64,000 nucleotides of DNA, taken from assembly GCA_951799425.1 (NCBI GenBank), contig OX637401.1, positions 14,843,501 through 14,907,500 on the forward strand, read 5' to 3'. The stretch is from Ilex aquifolium. Its lineage: Eukaryota; Streptophyta; Magnoliopsida; Aquifoliales; Aquifoliaceae. Positions 33,289-45,200 of this stretch are shown here, one piece after another (the stretch's first letter is position 1; every line of letters begins with the position of its first letter). Under the pieces are notes generated by a model. The model saw nothing but the letters and a program-made list of their open reading frames with translations, was not told the origin of the DNA and did not search any database. The translations under genes and the position numbers were made by a program.

Positions 33289-33876
33289 TGTGACTTAATT
33301 ATGATCGAGGGATTTTAGCTACATATATTCCAACACCATCAAATGTAAAAGATAGAGGAAAATCAGAAGTATGTTCACTAACGAATAACAAATCCTTCTT
33401 TATGTCAGGTACCAGTAAACATCATTCAGTTTGATTGAGGAAGGACCAGCACCAATAGATGCTTGACCAATGTGGGTAATAGGCAAGGTGTGGCCATTCC
33501 CAACCATAACTCCATCAGGGCCATGATAAGAATGAATAAAAGTGAGATTACCTGGGTTACCCATAATATGATCAGTTACTCTGGTGTCGAGGAACAGGGC
33601 AGAATCTTGGGAATCGGTAACCGTCATAGCAACAAGTGCTTGAGGAGTACTATCAAAAGAATACGAGTGGTTGAATATGTTAAAGCACTTGAGAGCGGTA
33701 TGATTGCGTTCGTTGCAAATTTGACAGATTGGTGCGTCTTCCTTAGGACTGTTTTGGACCGAAGGATGATGGCAAGGTGCATTTGTAGTGGTGAGCAAGT
33801 TGTTTATTTCCAGTAGGTTTGAGAAAAACCACGGCCTTTGGACGTGAAGGTTGTTGAGCTGTGATTGGGTGAGGAA
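33289..33876 (-). pseudogene. Copia-A zinc knuckle and protease relic, unit 2
   Basis: The minus-strand frame 33798-33400 holds CQICNERNHTALKC (CX2CX4HX4C), then LFLDTRVTDHIMG, where a copia protease would have D-(S/T)-G, then THIGQASIGAGPSS and VYWYLT. The catalytic glycine is replaced by arginine. Past the stop, KKDLLSVSEHTF-like sequence continues toward 33290. It is uninterrupted by the hAT found in unit 1. Upstream gag lies at 38592-39329, separated by the copia-B insertion. Confidence 0.75.
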
Positions 33877-33881
33877 CCACC

Positions 33882-34077
33882 TGTTGAAGACAATCGCACA
33901 AAATTAGGAAGTAAATAATTGAATATTGACTTTGTTAATTAGTTTCCTTTCTTGTATAAATCAGAGCTATTTTATAGGCATTAGACTAGGATCTAATTCT
34001 ATTCCTTTGTGTATAAATATGTATCACAACTGATGAATGAAGATCAAGAAATCATTTTACCAAATACTCTCTTATTA
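33882..34077 (+). repeat. 5' LTR of copia-B
   Basis: 196 bp, ending directly before the PBS. Contains TATAAATATG at about 34013, a possible promoter. Confidence 0.92.
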
Positions 34078-34095
34078 TGGTATCAGAGCTCTAGG
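34078..34095 (+). promoter_or_regulatory. Primer-binding site of copia-B
   Basis: TGGTATCAGAGCTCTAGG, complementary to the 3' end of initiator tRNA-Met, immediately after the LTR. Confidence 0.9.
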
Positions 34096-34132
34096 TTTGC
34101 TAAGCTTAGTCTCCTCTTCTTTCAAAGCGTCA

Positions 34133-35107
34133 ATGGCAGACGACAACAACTCAAAGAAGCCAACTCAATCGAGTATGGCATCCAAATTCGATAACCCCAA
34201 TAACCCACTATATCTTCACCATTCAGATCAGTCAGGGTTAGTCCTCGTACCACAACTCCTCACTGAAGAGAACTATAGCACATGGAACCACTCCATGACT
34301 ATGGCTCTATCGGTAAAGAACAAATATGGCTTTGTCGATGGATCGATGAAGCGACCAAGCAATGATGCGGGTGATGAATTACAACAGTGGATTCGTTGTG
34401 ACAACCTGGTCAAAACTTGGTTACTGAGTTCGATTTCCAGGGAGATTGCTGCCAGCGTGTTCTATTGTGATGGAGCACAAATAGTTTGGAAAGAATTGTC
34501 TGAGCGATTTTCCCAGGTAAACAACGTCCAACTCTTTCATATTGAGAATGAGATACATGATTGTGTTCAAGGGACCATGTCTGTAGGTTCCTACTTTACC
34601 AAACTCAAAGCACTATGGGACGAGAGAGATGTCATTTGCCCCACCTCAGCCTGTAGTTGTGAAACTATGAAGGATGAGTTGTCTTATCGAGAAACACAGA
34701 AAACAATCAAGTTTCTCATGGGATTAATAGAATCCTTTGACATGGTTAGGGGGCAGATTTTGACGATGGATCCTTTGCCCAAGGTCAGCAAGGTTTATTC
34801 TCTTGTACTCAAACATGAACGACAACGTGATGTATCAGCTAGAAAGAGCACAGTCCAGCCTGAGGCAGTAGCCTTTGCAGTCAAGGATTCATATAAGAAA
34901 AGTGGCAATCACAAGTGTGGAAAATGTAACAGAGAGGGCCATAGCACTGAAAATTGTCGGGCGCATTTGAAGTGTACTCATTGTGGTTGGAAGGGTCACA
35001 CGATCGAATTCTGTCGAAAACTCAAGAAAAAAGAGTTTGATCAGCGATCCCAACAACAAAATGAGAAGAAGGAAATCTCAAATTCCTTTCCTTTTACTCA
35101 AGAGTAG
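34133..35107 (+). pseudogene. Copia-B gag
   Basis: 324 codons from MADDNNSKKPTQ. This ATG is chosen because the upstream in-frame ATG at 34037 lies in the LTR. The copia gag domain follows (LLTEENYSTWNHSMTMAL at about 45-62, then WLLSSIS and VYSLVLKHER). Two zinc knuckles, CGKCNREGHSTENC (about 261-274) and CTHCGWKGHTIEFC, lie near the end. The TAG at 35105 interrupts a frame that continues in register into CQQILNMLSK, probably CAG to TAG. Gag packages the RNA, and a truncated gag could still be made. Two knuckles are less usual for copia, which mostly has one. Confidence 0.85.
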
Positions 35108-38100
35108 TGCCAACAAATCTTGAACATGCTCAGTAAAACCAAGTCTTCCATGGCAAATCATGTTGGTAATATCTCAACTGATGATGAACTTTCAGGTAAG
35201 GCCTTTTTTTTTTCTTCTCAAGGTAAGAAAGCCACATGGATCCTTGATAGTGGAGCAACTGATCATATTGTCTGTAACCTTAAATTACTTACAAGTTGGA
35301 AAGCCGCTAGAAATAGAACTGTGGTATTACCAAATGGCTCACTAGCCAATGTTACACATATTGGTCAAGTTGTATTTTCTTCAAGTTTGGTTCTTGATAA
35401 TGTTTTATGTGTCCCGAATTTTTAATTAAACCTCATCTCCATAAGCAAAATTACCCATCATTCTCAATATGTCACTGTATTTCTTACTCATTCTTGTGTG
35501 ATACAGGACCTACACTTGGGGAAGATGATTGGGATGGGAATTGAACGAGAGGGCCTCTACTATCTACATGAACCTCAGATAGCATCTTGCAATTCCGTCC
35601 ACCTTCCTTCTTCTGGTTATTGGCACCAACGTCTTGGGCATCCTTCAAATAAAGTGTCTCTTCTATTTCCTCTTTTAAATAAGAATAAATCTTGTGATGC
35701 AAACAAGTGTTTCATTTGTCCTTTAGCTAAGCAAACCAGATTGCCTTTTTCCTTGAGTCCTATTTCTAGTAAATCTTGTTTTGAAATGTTGCATGTTGAT
35801 CTTTGGGGGGGTTACCATGTTACTTCTATTTCAAGGGCTCGGTACTTTCTCACCATAGTTGATGATTTTACTAGGTGCACATGGGTTTAGTTGATGAAGC
35901 ATAAATCAGAAACCCAAACTCACCTAATTAATTTTATTAAAATGGTTGAAACCCAATTCTCTTCCAAAGTTAAAGTTGTGCGTAGTGATAATGGTCTCGA
36001 ATTCCAACTTAGAACCTGTTACTTGTCCAAAGGTATTGTTCATCAAACTAGTTGTGTTGACACCCCACAACAAACGGGGTGGTTGAACGGAAACATAGAC
36101 ATTTATTAAACATGGCCCGAGCTTTGCTTTTCCAAGCCCATCTTCCAAAAAGGTTCTGGGGGGATGTCATTCTAACTGCAGCATACCTTATAAATCATAC
36201 ACCTACACCACTTTTGCAGGGTAAGACATCTTATGAGCAACTATTTAATATTAAACCCAATTACTCACATTTACGAGTATTTGATTGTTTATGTTTTGCT
36301 TCCACTCATGCTCAAAAATCATCAAATTTTGATGTGCGTGCTACCCATTGCATTTTTCTTGGTTACCCATATGGGAAAAAGGGATATAAAATATATGATC
36401 TTGAACTTGGCAAGGTGTTTGTCTCTCGAGATGTTACATTTTTCGAAAGTGAATTTCCTTTCAAACACATTTCCGCTGCCAGTGAGAGCCCCATCATATC
36501 TACTCTCGTCAACTACCATTTTGATGATGACCCTATCATTCACCCCTCCGAGACATCAACATCCATTGCACCAGCAAATAATGATCTTATCAATCATGAC
36601 ATGCCTCCTACTAGTCCAACACCACCTCCACCATCAAATGTACATCGTTACCCTACCAGAAAAACCAAGCAACCTACTTTTCTTCAGGATTTTCATGTGG
36701 AAGCAACCCTCCCGTCCAGGCCTGAACAATCATCCGCCTCGAGCGTGGTCACACAGTCAGGTACACCCTATAACCTTTCTCAAGTCCTTTCATACAATCG
36801 GTTATCCCCCTCTTATAAGACATTTGCCACATCGTTAACCATTACCAAAGAACCAACTAGTTTCTTGCAGGCCATAAGGGATCCTCAATGGCAGAAAACT
36901 ATGCATACTGAAATTCAAGCACTGCAAGCCAACAATACATGGACATTTCTCCCTCTTCCCCCTGGCAAGAAACCCATAGGATGTAAATGGGTTTACGAGA
37001 TAAAGCTCAAACCTGATGGAACCATCGAGCGTTACAAAGCTCGCTTGGTTGCCAAGGGTTATAGCCAGATCGAAGGAATATATTATCAAGAGAAATTTGC
37101 TCTTGTTGCCAAACTAGTCACTGTTCGGGTTCTACTCAGCATTTCTGTTATTCAAAACTGACATCTTCACCAACTTGACGTAAACAATGCGTTCTTGCAT
37201 GGTGATCTTGATGAAGATGTGTACATGTCGCTACCTCATGGATTCAGACGAAATGGGGAGTCTCGAGTGTGCAAACTCAACAAGTCATTATATGGCTTGA
37301 AAAAAGCTTCTAGGCAATGGTTTTTGAAGCTTTCATCCACTCTCAAAGTTGCTGGTTTTCACCAATCAAAAGCGGATTATTAATTATTCGTCCGATCCCA
37401 TGAAGGTAGTTTCACGGCAATTCTTGTATATGTTGATGATGTGATTTTGGCAGGCAACAATCTGCAACATATTGAGAATACAAAACAGTTTTTATCCAAG
37501 AAATTCAAGCTTAAGGACCTTGGCCAACTCAAATACTTCTTGGGCATAGAAGTGGCAAGGTCTTCAAAGGGAATTTCTCTCTCACAAAGGAAGTACGCAT
37601 TGGAGATATTGGAAGACACTGGATTCCTGGGAGCTAAACCAGCAAGGTTTCCAATGGACCAAAACTTGGCTCTTACACAATCCGGTGGAGACCTTCTGCA
37701 TGATCCTTCATCATATAGGCGCCTTGTGGGAAGATTGATTTACCTTACCATCACTAGAGCAGATTTGGTCTATGCAGTTCATGTTTTGAGTCAATTTATG
37801 GACAAACCACGTATACCTCATCTTGAAGCAGCACACAGAGTTCTTAGATACTTAAAGCAAACACCAGGACAAGGTATTCTACTATCCTCCACGAGCACAC
37901 TGCAATTAAAGGCATTTTGTGATGCGGATTGGGCTCGCTGCAAAGATACAAGAAGGTCAATAACAGGGTACTGTGTGTTCCTTGGGCAATCACCCATTTC
38001 TTGGAAAACGAAAAAGCAAACAACAGTGGCTCAATCAACCGCTGAAGCAGAATATCGTTCTATGGCTAGTACATGTTGTGAAATTACTTAGTTGAAAAAT

Positions 38101-38427
38101 GTTTTGAAGGATTTGGAAATTAAACATGATCAACCAGTTGCCTTGTTTTGTGACAATCAGGCTGCTCTACACATTGCTTCAAATCCGGTATTTCATGAAC
38201 AAATGAAGCACATCGAAATTGATTGTCACTTAGTTCGTGAAAAGATTCAGGAGGGGTTAATCAAAACAGCACATGTACGAACCAATGACCAAACTGCAGA
38301 TTTATTCACCAAAGCGTTGAGTTCGTCACAATTTGAGGTGCTACTTGACAAGTTGGGTGTAATTAATATACACTCCAACTTGAGGGGGAGTGTTGAAGAC
38401 AATCGCACAAAATTAGGAAGTAAATAA
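35108..38427 (+). pseudogene. Copia-B pol: protease, integrase, RT, RNase H
   Basis: In order: protease WILDSGATDHIV (about 35240), GAG-pre-integrase YWHQRLGHPSNK and CFICPLAKQ, integrase HVDLWGG, VVRSDNG and GVVERKH, reverse transcriptase [23 protein letters not shown] and YVDD (37429-37440), and RNase H DADWARCKDTRRSITGY and [16 protein letters not shown]. Premature stops are at 35423 (TAA), 35888 (TAG), 37159 (TGA), 37381 (TAA) and 38089 (TAG). A one-base loss near 36069-36076 shifts frame in the PQQ-N-G-VVER motif. Catalytic motifs are otherwise present, so the decay is recent or the element moved in trans. Confidence 0.9.
38380..38390 (+). promoter_or_regulatory. Polypurine tract of copia-B
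   Basis: TTGAGGGGGAG lies directly before the 3' LTR. It primes plus-strand DNA synthesis. Confidence 0.85.
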
Positions 38428-38586
38428 TTGTATATTGACTTTGTTAATTAGTTTCCTTTCTTGTATAAATCAGAGCTATTTTATAGGCATTAGACTAGGA
38501 TCTAATTCTATTCCTGTGTGTATAAATATGTATCACCACTGATGAATGAAGATCAAGAAATCATTTTACCAAATACTCTCTTATTA
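38391..38586 (+). repeat. 3' LTR of copia-B
   Basis: 196 bp, with three substitutions against the 5' LTR and no indels. Confidence 0.92.
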
Positions 38587-38591
38587 CCACC

Positions 38592-39329
38592 ACAATGTTT
38601 CTTGTATTTGATGGAGTGCTGAGTGGAGCGTTGGCCATAGAAGGCCATTTGCTGGGCAAGAGGTACATCAAGCTTATGGCGGTCGGCATAACTTTCCAAA
38701 AGTGTAACCACCTAGGAGTAGGGAGGAATTGGAGGATGAAGCATCATGATGGTAAAAATTTCATAATCTTTACCAAAGCCATTAAGCAACCACCATGACT
38801 TTTTGTGATTGAAAACTGGTTTTTCAATAGCCGCAAGGTCGTCACAAATAGACTTAAAATGACACATATAAGCAACCAATGTGTTAGTCCCTCAAGTCAT
38901 GGACGTGAGACACTGCTTGAGAGCATGACTCCGGTCCGCTGAAATGTGAGCAAGAGCATGAACCAAGGCAGTCCAGACTTCAACGGCAGTGTTTGAGGCC
39001 AACGACAATGCCAAGAACTTTTTCGGAGAGAGTAGTAGTGAGCCATACGTTAACAAGACAGTCTTATTTACGCCACTGGACAAATGCGAGATTTGATTGA
39101 TATCAGGAAGAAGTGTTGGTGGGGGTTTGGTATCGCCGTTGATAAAACCATGGATATCATAACTCTCAAGGATGTTAAGCATTTGTGTCTTTCGCAAAAG
39201 GAAGTTGGTGGACGAGACACGCAAGGACACAAAATTAGTGACATTTTGTGTCACGGGATAGGGTTAAGTATCGATTGAGGTAGAGGAAGGAGGATGGGAA
39301 GACATGGTGGAAGAAGAAGAGCTCGACAT
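38592..39329 (-). pseudogene. Copia-A gag N-terminal relic, unit 2
   Basis: Starts at the ATG at 39329, then (frame 39254-38892) TQNVTNFVSLRVSSTNFLLR, ESYDIHGFINGDTKPPP, and VEVWTALVHALAHISADRS. These are the N-terminal copia gag blocks, better preserved than in unit 1. It is separated from its protease part (33289-33876) by copia-B. Confidence 0.75.
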
Positions 39330-39397
39330 GCTGAAAACAAAAAAATATGGGGAAAAAAAAAAAAAACTCTCTTAACTCACCGTTAGCTATGGTACCA

Positions 39398-39576
39398 TAA
39401 AGACTTTTGAGAAACACTCTTTCTCACAGTAAATTTGAGAGAGTGGTTGTATTCTATTAAATAAAGAACCTTACAACACGTATCTATACCATTTGATGGG
39501 TATTTACAGTGCAACATAAAATGATAAGATAGAGAACTAAAAAGATAATGCCTATCTATCTATCTCCTAGTGTACA
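39398..39576 (-). mobile_element. 5' LTR of copia-A, unit 2
   Basis: Counterpart of 10499-10676, about 179 bp, followed on the minus strand by a mutated PBS (TGGTACCATAGC). The outer end is inferred. Confidence 0.6.
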
Positions 39577-39846
39577 AGCTTTTGAAGTTTTAAATAGTTG
39601 CGTTACCAAGGTAGGGGAGAATGTTTCCAAAATGTACTTGTTATACGTGATTTTGACATTGAGGTCACATTTGTGTGGGCAGATTGAGATAGGGTAGCAT
39701 ATGACTCAAGTGTTCTAAAAGAAACTGAGTGATCCAGCTAATAATTTTCTAATTCTTCCTCCATGTTAGATAGTAATATTTAATTAATGTTAAAAAATAT
39801 TTATTAGGATAATTAATTTTAAATTTGTCTTGCATATAAGTATTTT
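39577..39846. other. Non-coding spacer, unit 2
   Basis: Counterpart of 10677-10946. Nothing recognised. Confidence 0.55.
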
Positions 39847-40605
39847 TTATGCGATACGACATATATACATACTTGTGGATTTATGACAGGCTATCGTAAT
39901 GTGCGTTATTGGTATCAAGGTCACCGAACTATGGTTCAATAAGAGATGAGGCATACAAGCATCTAGAGAAAGGTAAAAATGAAGAAGGATCCCTTTTTGA
40001 ATTGACACGACAGAAAGCATGGAAGCATGTGTTGAATTCCTCATGAGAAGAAGAAGGAATTGATAGGAAAGGGTGAGCATAGTTAAGAGGTTTGAATTTA
40101 GGATTAAAAAGATGCTTGGTGAACTTAACTACAGAAAAATTGGGAAAAGTCTTATCAGATTTCAGACAGGCATGTACTTCGATACCTATCGATGATAACC
40201 CAGTTAAGTGAATAGTGTCAAGGATAGATGAAGACATTATACCAATGTGGAAGAGCATGGCATTGCTAGACAAAGACCAGAAACAAACGGCTGTCCCAAT
40301 CAACCACCGATTCACGGATAACGAAGATATGAAAAACTAAATCAAATCATATATCCTTTGTCGCCTTCATTGGGAGCGAAGTATTTCTCCATTCTCTCTA
40401 CCCAATCAATCCACTGGTGGTCTAGGTTAATCCAAAACCTTTGAGGATGTCTTGATCCTAGGACTTGCATTAGAGATGGGATTGATGGAGCATTAGGGTT
40501 TTCCTTCAGAGACAAGATAGAAATCTATGAGTCCTTCGGAGACATAGGACTTGAAAGAGGGAGCAAGAGCAAGGCTTGAACTCAAAATACCCACGACTTA
40601 GGCAT
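39847..40605 (-). pseudogene. Plant mobile domain protein relic, unit 2
   Basis: The minus-strand frame 40315-39929 reads MNRWLIGTAVCFWSLSSNAM, then FHIGIMSSSILDTIHLTGLS, VHACLKSDKTFPNF and PSSFLPFSRCLYASSLIEP. It keeps about 130 residues open, more than in unit 1. The pattern fits the plant mobile domain. An N-terminal part from MPKSWVF at 40605 is separated by stops. Not functional as it stands. Confidence 0.5.
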
Positions 40606-41800
40606 CTTAGGAGTAATTTTAGGATAGACTTGGTGCTTGATGGCTGATTTATCAGTTTGTTATAACCTAGAAATCTTCAAAGATGAATAAAAGTGTCTTT
40701 CATTTTGTTAATCTTTTGTTTGTCATTTTACTTGCTTTTTATTCGTTGACTATTGTAATCCAAGGAAGTCCTAAAATAAGGTGTTTGAACCCAACATCAA
40801 GAAGTCGCCTCAGATCACTCTATTGAAGGATTGCGCTGTCGATTGCAATAAAAAATCTTTTATGGAGACCAGCAGACTCGCATGCTAGCTCTTTTTATTT
40901 TATGTTCTACTATTGTTTTGTTTGATTAATTAAATATTATATTTTATGTCTAATACTATATCTCATACTATACAATAACGTCAACATTAGTACGGTATAT
41001 GTTCTTCATTATTTAACTATTGATTTTGCTATTGTTCGTAAATTACTGCTATTCACATATAAGTCACTTTCTGTTCATGCTATTATACTACATCCAGGTT
41101 GTTTAAATTTAAAAGTTAATTTGTTAATTAATTTATGCAACTATTATGTCTATATAAACTGTATAATTTGCTAATTTCCCCAACATCCTTTGCCAGTTGT
41201 TTACACTCATGGGTCACCCTGTAGCCGCAACGCCGAAAGAAAATTGATAAAAAAAAAAAAAAAAAAAGAGTCGACATTCATAATTTAACAAAAGGGTATC
41301 ACTACCACATCCAAAAAAAATTCTAGTATTGTATCGAAAGTTACTACTTTTAAGGTTAAAATATACATTTTAAATGTGAAATTACAAATGTTTGAGGTAA
41401 TTCATGATCAATCATGAATTATTTCAATTAATTATAACTTGACCTTAAAATATTATAACTTTCAGTAAGGTACCTCTTTCGGTACCGTAGTCCTTGTTTT
41501 TACCATTAACATATGCTGATCTTGACCATTGTATCCTTTTGTAGTAGTTTATACTATTTTGTGCTTAGCTAATAAAAGAATACAAATTTTGAAATTTAAT
41601 GTGGATGAATTCTAACTATGTCTTTGGTCAATTCTAGTATCAGTTGGCGAAGTTCAAGCCAATGAATCATATTGGGCATTTTTCATTCTAGACAGCTTAT
41701 TATTTCCTGTGTCAAACTAGTTATTTCTAGTTCATTTATGAGGTGGATACTTAATGTTTGCCTTTTTCACAAGAAATCAAGATGTTATATGAGGTTTGGA
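40606..41800. repeat. Distal module M, copy adjacent to gene copy 3
   Basis: Close homologue of 11707-12888 and more distant homologue of 17680-19270. AT-rich, non-coding, with a poly-A run near 41250. Confidence 0.75.
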
Positions 41801-42028
41801 GTATGTTAATTGGGTCTTATTACACACCCTTTAGCAATTAGTTGAATGGTAACTCTTACGGATTTTTGTGTCTCCAATCCTCTAATATTACGATATTGGT
41901 CCTTTAGTGATTTAAATTTGAATCCCCTTCCACTCTGTACACTGTCAAAAACAAAAGGAAAAAAGAAAGACTAAGGCGAGAATTAAAAAATAGACAGCAA
42001 GATAGTAAATTTTTTAGCAAAGAACTCC
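41801..42028 (-). other. Junction sequence downstream of gene copy 3
   Basis: Contains about 117 bp (about 41820-41935) absent from the equivalent junction near 19295. No gene. Confidence 0.55.
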
Positions 42029-42034
42029 TTTATT
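42029..42034 (-). terminator. Poly(A) signal of gene copy 3
   Basis: AATAAA on the minus strand about 200 bp after the stop codon. The copy 2 equivalent is AATAAG. Confidence 0.5.
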
Positions 42035-42232
42035 ATTTGTTATTTATAGAACATCTAATGCAGAAATTGATGACAAATACATGGCACAATGACAACAAAA
42101 GAAGAAAAACATACTTAAGGCCTTGATTACAATATCTTATTCTATAGGCATGCTTGGCGCCTTTACTCTTAAACTCAATATCTTGTCCATGTGGTAATGG
42201 TGATGCAGATGGTCATGGTTAGGGTAAAGATT

Positions 42233-45200
42233 TTAGTAGATAGGAAGAGGCGGTGATTTTGGTAGCTTAGGAGGAGGCGGTGATTTCGGTAGCTTAGGAG
42301 GCGGCGGTGATTTCGGTAGCCTAGGAGGCGGTGGTGATTTATTTGGTTTAGGAGGTGGCGGTGTTTTTGGTAGGTTAGGGGGTGGAGGTGACTTTAGTAG
42401 GTTAGGAGGCGGTGGTGATTGACTTGGTTGGGATTGGGGTACACGAGGAGGCGATGACGATGGTGTGGGTGGAGATTTTGGTAGGTTAAGAGGCGACGGT
42501 GACGGAGATAGTGATGGTGATGGTAAGGGTGGGGATTTCGATAGGTTGTGAGGCAATGGAGATTGAGATGGTGATGGTGGAGATTGGGATACGCTAGTAG
42601 GCGATGGAGATGGTGAGGGTGGAGATTTGGGTAGGTTAGGAAGCGATGGTGATTTAGAAGGTGAGGATGAGGGTGGAGAGTTTGGTAAGTCAGGAGGCAG
42701 CAGTGATAAAGGTGGTGAGTGTGGAGATGGGGATACTCCAGGGGGCAATGGTGATTGAGATGGTGAGGATGAGGGTGAAGATTTTGGTGGGCTAAGAGCT
42801 AGCGATGATGGAGATGGTAATGGTGATATCAAGGGTGGAGATTTAGACAATCTAGGAGGTAGCGGTGGTGGAGATGGTGATGGTGGAGATAGTGATGCTC
42901 TAGGAGGTAGTGGTGATGGGGATGGGGACGGTGAGGGTGAAAATTTAAATAGGTCAGAAGCCAATGCGAATGGAGATGGTGATGGTGATGATGGAGATTG
43001 GGATATGCCAAGAGATAATGGTGATGGAGATGGTGATGGCAAGGGTGAAGAATTCCGTAGTTTAGGAGTCAATGTTGGTGGAACTTGTGATGGTGATGGT
43101 GGAGATAGGGATACGCCGGGAGGTTTCGATAGGTTGAGAGGCAATGGAGATGGAGATGGTGATGGTGGAGATTGGGGTACTCCAGGAGGTGATGAAGATG
43201 GTGAGGGTGGAGATTTGGGTAGGTTAGGAGGCGATGGTGATTTTGAAGGTGAGGATAAGGGTGGAGAGTTTAGTGAGTCAGGAGGCAGCAGTGATAAAGA
43301 TGGTGAATGTGGAGATGGGGATACTCTAGGGGGCAATGGTGATTGAGATGGTGAGGATGAGGGTGAAGATTTTGGTGGGTTAAGAGCTAGTGGTGATGGA
43401 GATGGTAATGGTGATGGCAAGGATGGAGATGTAAGTAGTCTAGGAGGTAATGGTGGTAGAGATGTTGATGGTGGAGATAGTGATGCTCTAGGAGGTAATG
43501 GTGATGGGGATGGGGCGGGTGAGGGTGAGGGTGAAAATTTAAATAGGTCAGAAGCCAATGCGAATGGAGATAGTGATGGTGATGATGGAGATTGGGATAT
43601 GCCAAGAGATAATGGTGATGGAGATAGTGATGGTGATGTCAAGGGTGAAGAATTCGGTAGTTTAGGAGTCAACGTTGATGGAAGTTGTGATGGTGATGGT
43701 GGAGATTGGGATACGCCAGGAGGTTTCGATAGGTTGAGAGGCAATGGAGATGGAGATGGTGATGGTGGAGATTGGGGTATGCCAGGAGGCGATGGAGATG
43801 GTGAGGGTGGAGATTTGGGTAGGTTAGGTGGCGATGGTGATTTAGAAGGTGAGGATGAGGGTGGAGAGTTTGGTGAGTCAGGAGGCAGCAGTGATAAAGA
43901 TGGTGAGTGTGGAGATGGGGATACTCCAGGGGGCAATGGTGATTGAGATGGTGAGGATGAGGGTGAAGATTTTGGTGATGGCAAGGGTGGAGATTTAGGT
44001 AGTCTAGGAGGTAATTGTGGTGGAGATGGAGATGGTGATGGTGGAGATAGTGATGCGCTAGGAGGTAATGGTGATGGTGATGGGGATGGGGAGGGTGTGG
44101 GTGAAAATTTAAATAGGTCAGAAGCCAATGCGAATGGAGATGGTGATGGTGATGATGGAGATTGGGATATGCCAGGAGATAATGGTGATGGCGATGGTGA
44201 TGGTGATGGCAAGGGTGAAGAATTCGGTAGTTTAGGAGTCAGCGTTGATGGAACTTGTGATGGTGATAGTGGAGATTGGGATATGCCAAAAAGCTGTGGC
44301 GATGGAGATGGTAATGGTGGGAGAGGAGATTTGGATAGGTTGGGAAGCGATGATGGAGATGGTGATGCAAATGGTGGAGATTTCGTTTGGTTAGGAGGCA
44401 ACGGTGATGGAGATCGTGATGACGGAGACTGTGATATGCCAGGAGATACTAGTGATGGAGATGGTGATGTTGGAGGTTGGGAAAGGCTAGGTAGGTTAGG
44501 AGGCAATGGTGATGGAGTTGGTGGAGATTGGGATGTGATAGGAGGCAATGGCAATGGCGATGGAGATTGTGATGGTGATGGAAAGTGTGGAGATTTTGGT
44601 AGTTTAGGAGGCAATGGTAATGGAGATGGTGATGGTGTAGACTGGGATATGCTAGAAGGTAATGGTGATGGAGACGGTGGTGGTGGAGAATGCAATATTC
44701 TAGGAGGTAATGGTGATGGGAATGGAGAGGGTGAGGGTGAAGATCTCAATTTGTCAGAAGACAATGCTAATGGAGATGGTGATGGTGAGCTTGGAGATTT
44801 AGGTAGATTAGGAGAAAGCGGTGATGGAGATGGTGATGGAAAAAGTGGTGGTGATTTCAAAGTATTAGGTGGTGTTGGTGATTTCAAAATAGGTGGTGGT
44901 GGTGATTTCAAAATAGAAGGTGGTGGTGGTGTCACAAAATAAGGTGGTGGTGGTGATGATTTCCAAGTATAAGGTGGTGGTGGGGGTGGGGGTGGTGATT
45001 TCAAAATAGAAGGTGGTCGTGGTGTCACAAAATAAGGTGGTGGTGGTGATGATTTCCAAGTATAAGGTGGTGGTGGTGGTGATTTCCAAGTATAAGGTGG
45101 TGGTGGGGTGGTGATTTCAAAATAGAAGGTGGTGGTGGGGGTGGGGATTTCAAAATAGAAGGTGGTGGTGGTGTCACAAAATAAGGTGGTGGCGGTGATG

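Larger units (their letters stand above)
33882..38586 (+). mobile_element. Copia-B: full-length Ty1/copia retrotransposon, 4.7 kb
   Basis: Two 196-bp LTRs (33882-34077 and 38391-38586) differ at three positions. The target duplication CCACC flanks it exactly (33877-33881 and 38587-38591), and unit 1 has a single CCACC at about 9698. PBS, gag, protease, integrase, reverse transcriptase, RNase H and PPT are in copia order. The LTRs begin TGTTGAAGAC and end TTATTA (TG...TA rather than TG...CA). The coding region carries six premature stops and one frameshift, so this copy cannot make its own polyprotein. It inserted antisense into copia-A. Confidence 0.95.

Noticed and set aside
42930..44680. 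Regular repeats as a CRISPR or satellite array
   Set aside because: The repeats are coding, lie in a plant genome and carry codon-phase periodicity.
43005..44942. Plus-strand frames rich in GDGDGD, one of 281 codons, resembling calcium-binding repeats
   Set aside because: They are antisense to the proline-rich gene and follow from its GGT/GAT triplet composition. There is no signal peptide, no start context and no conserved neighbour.
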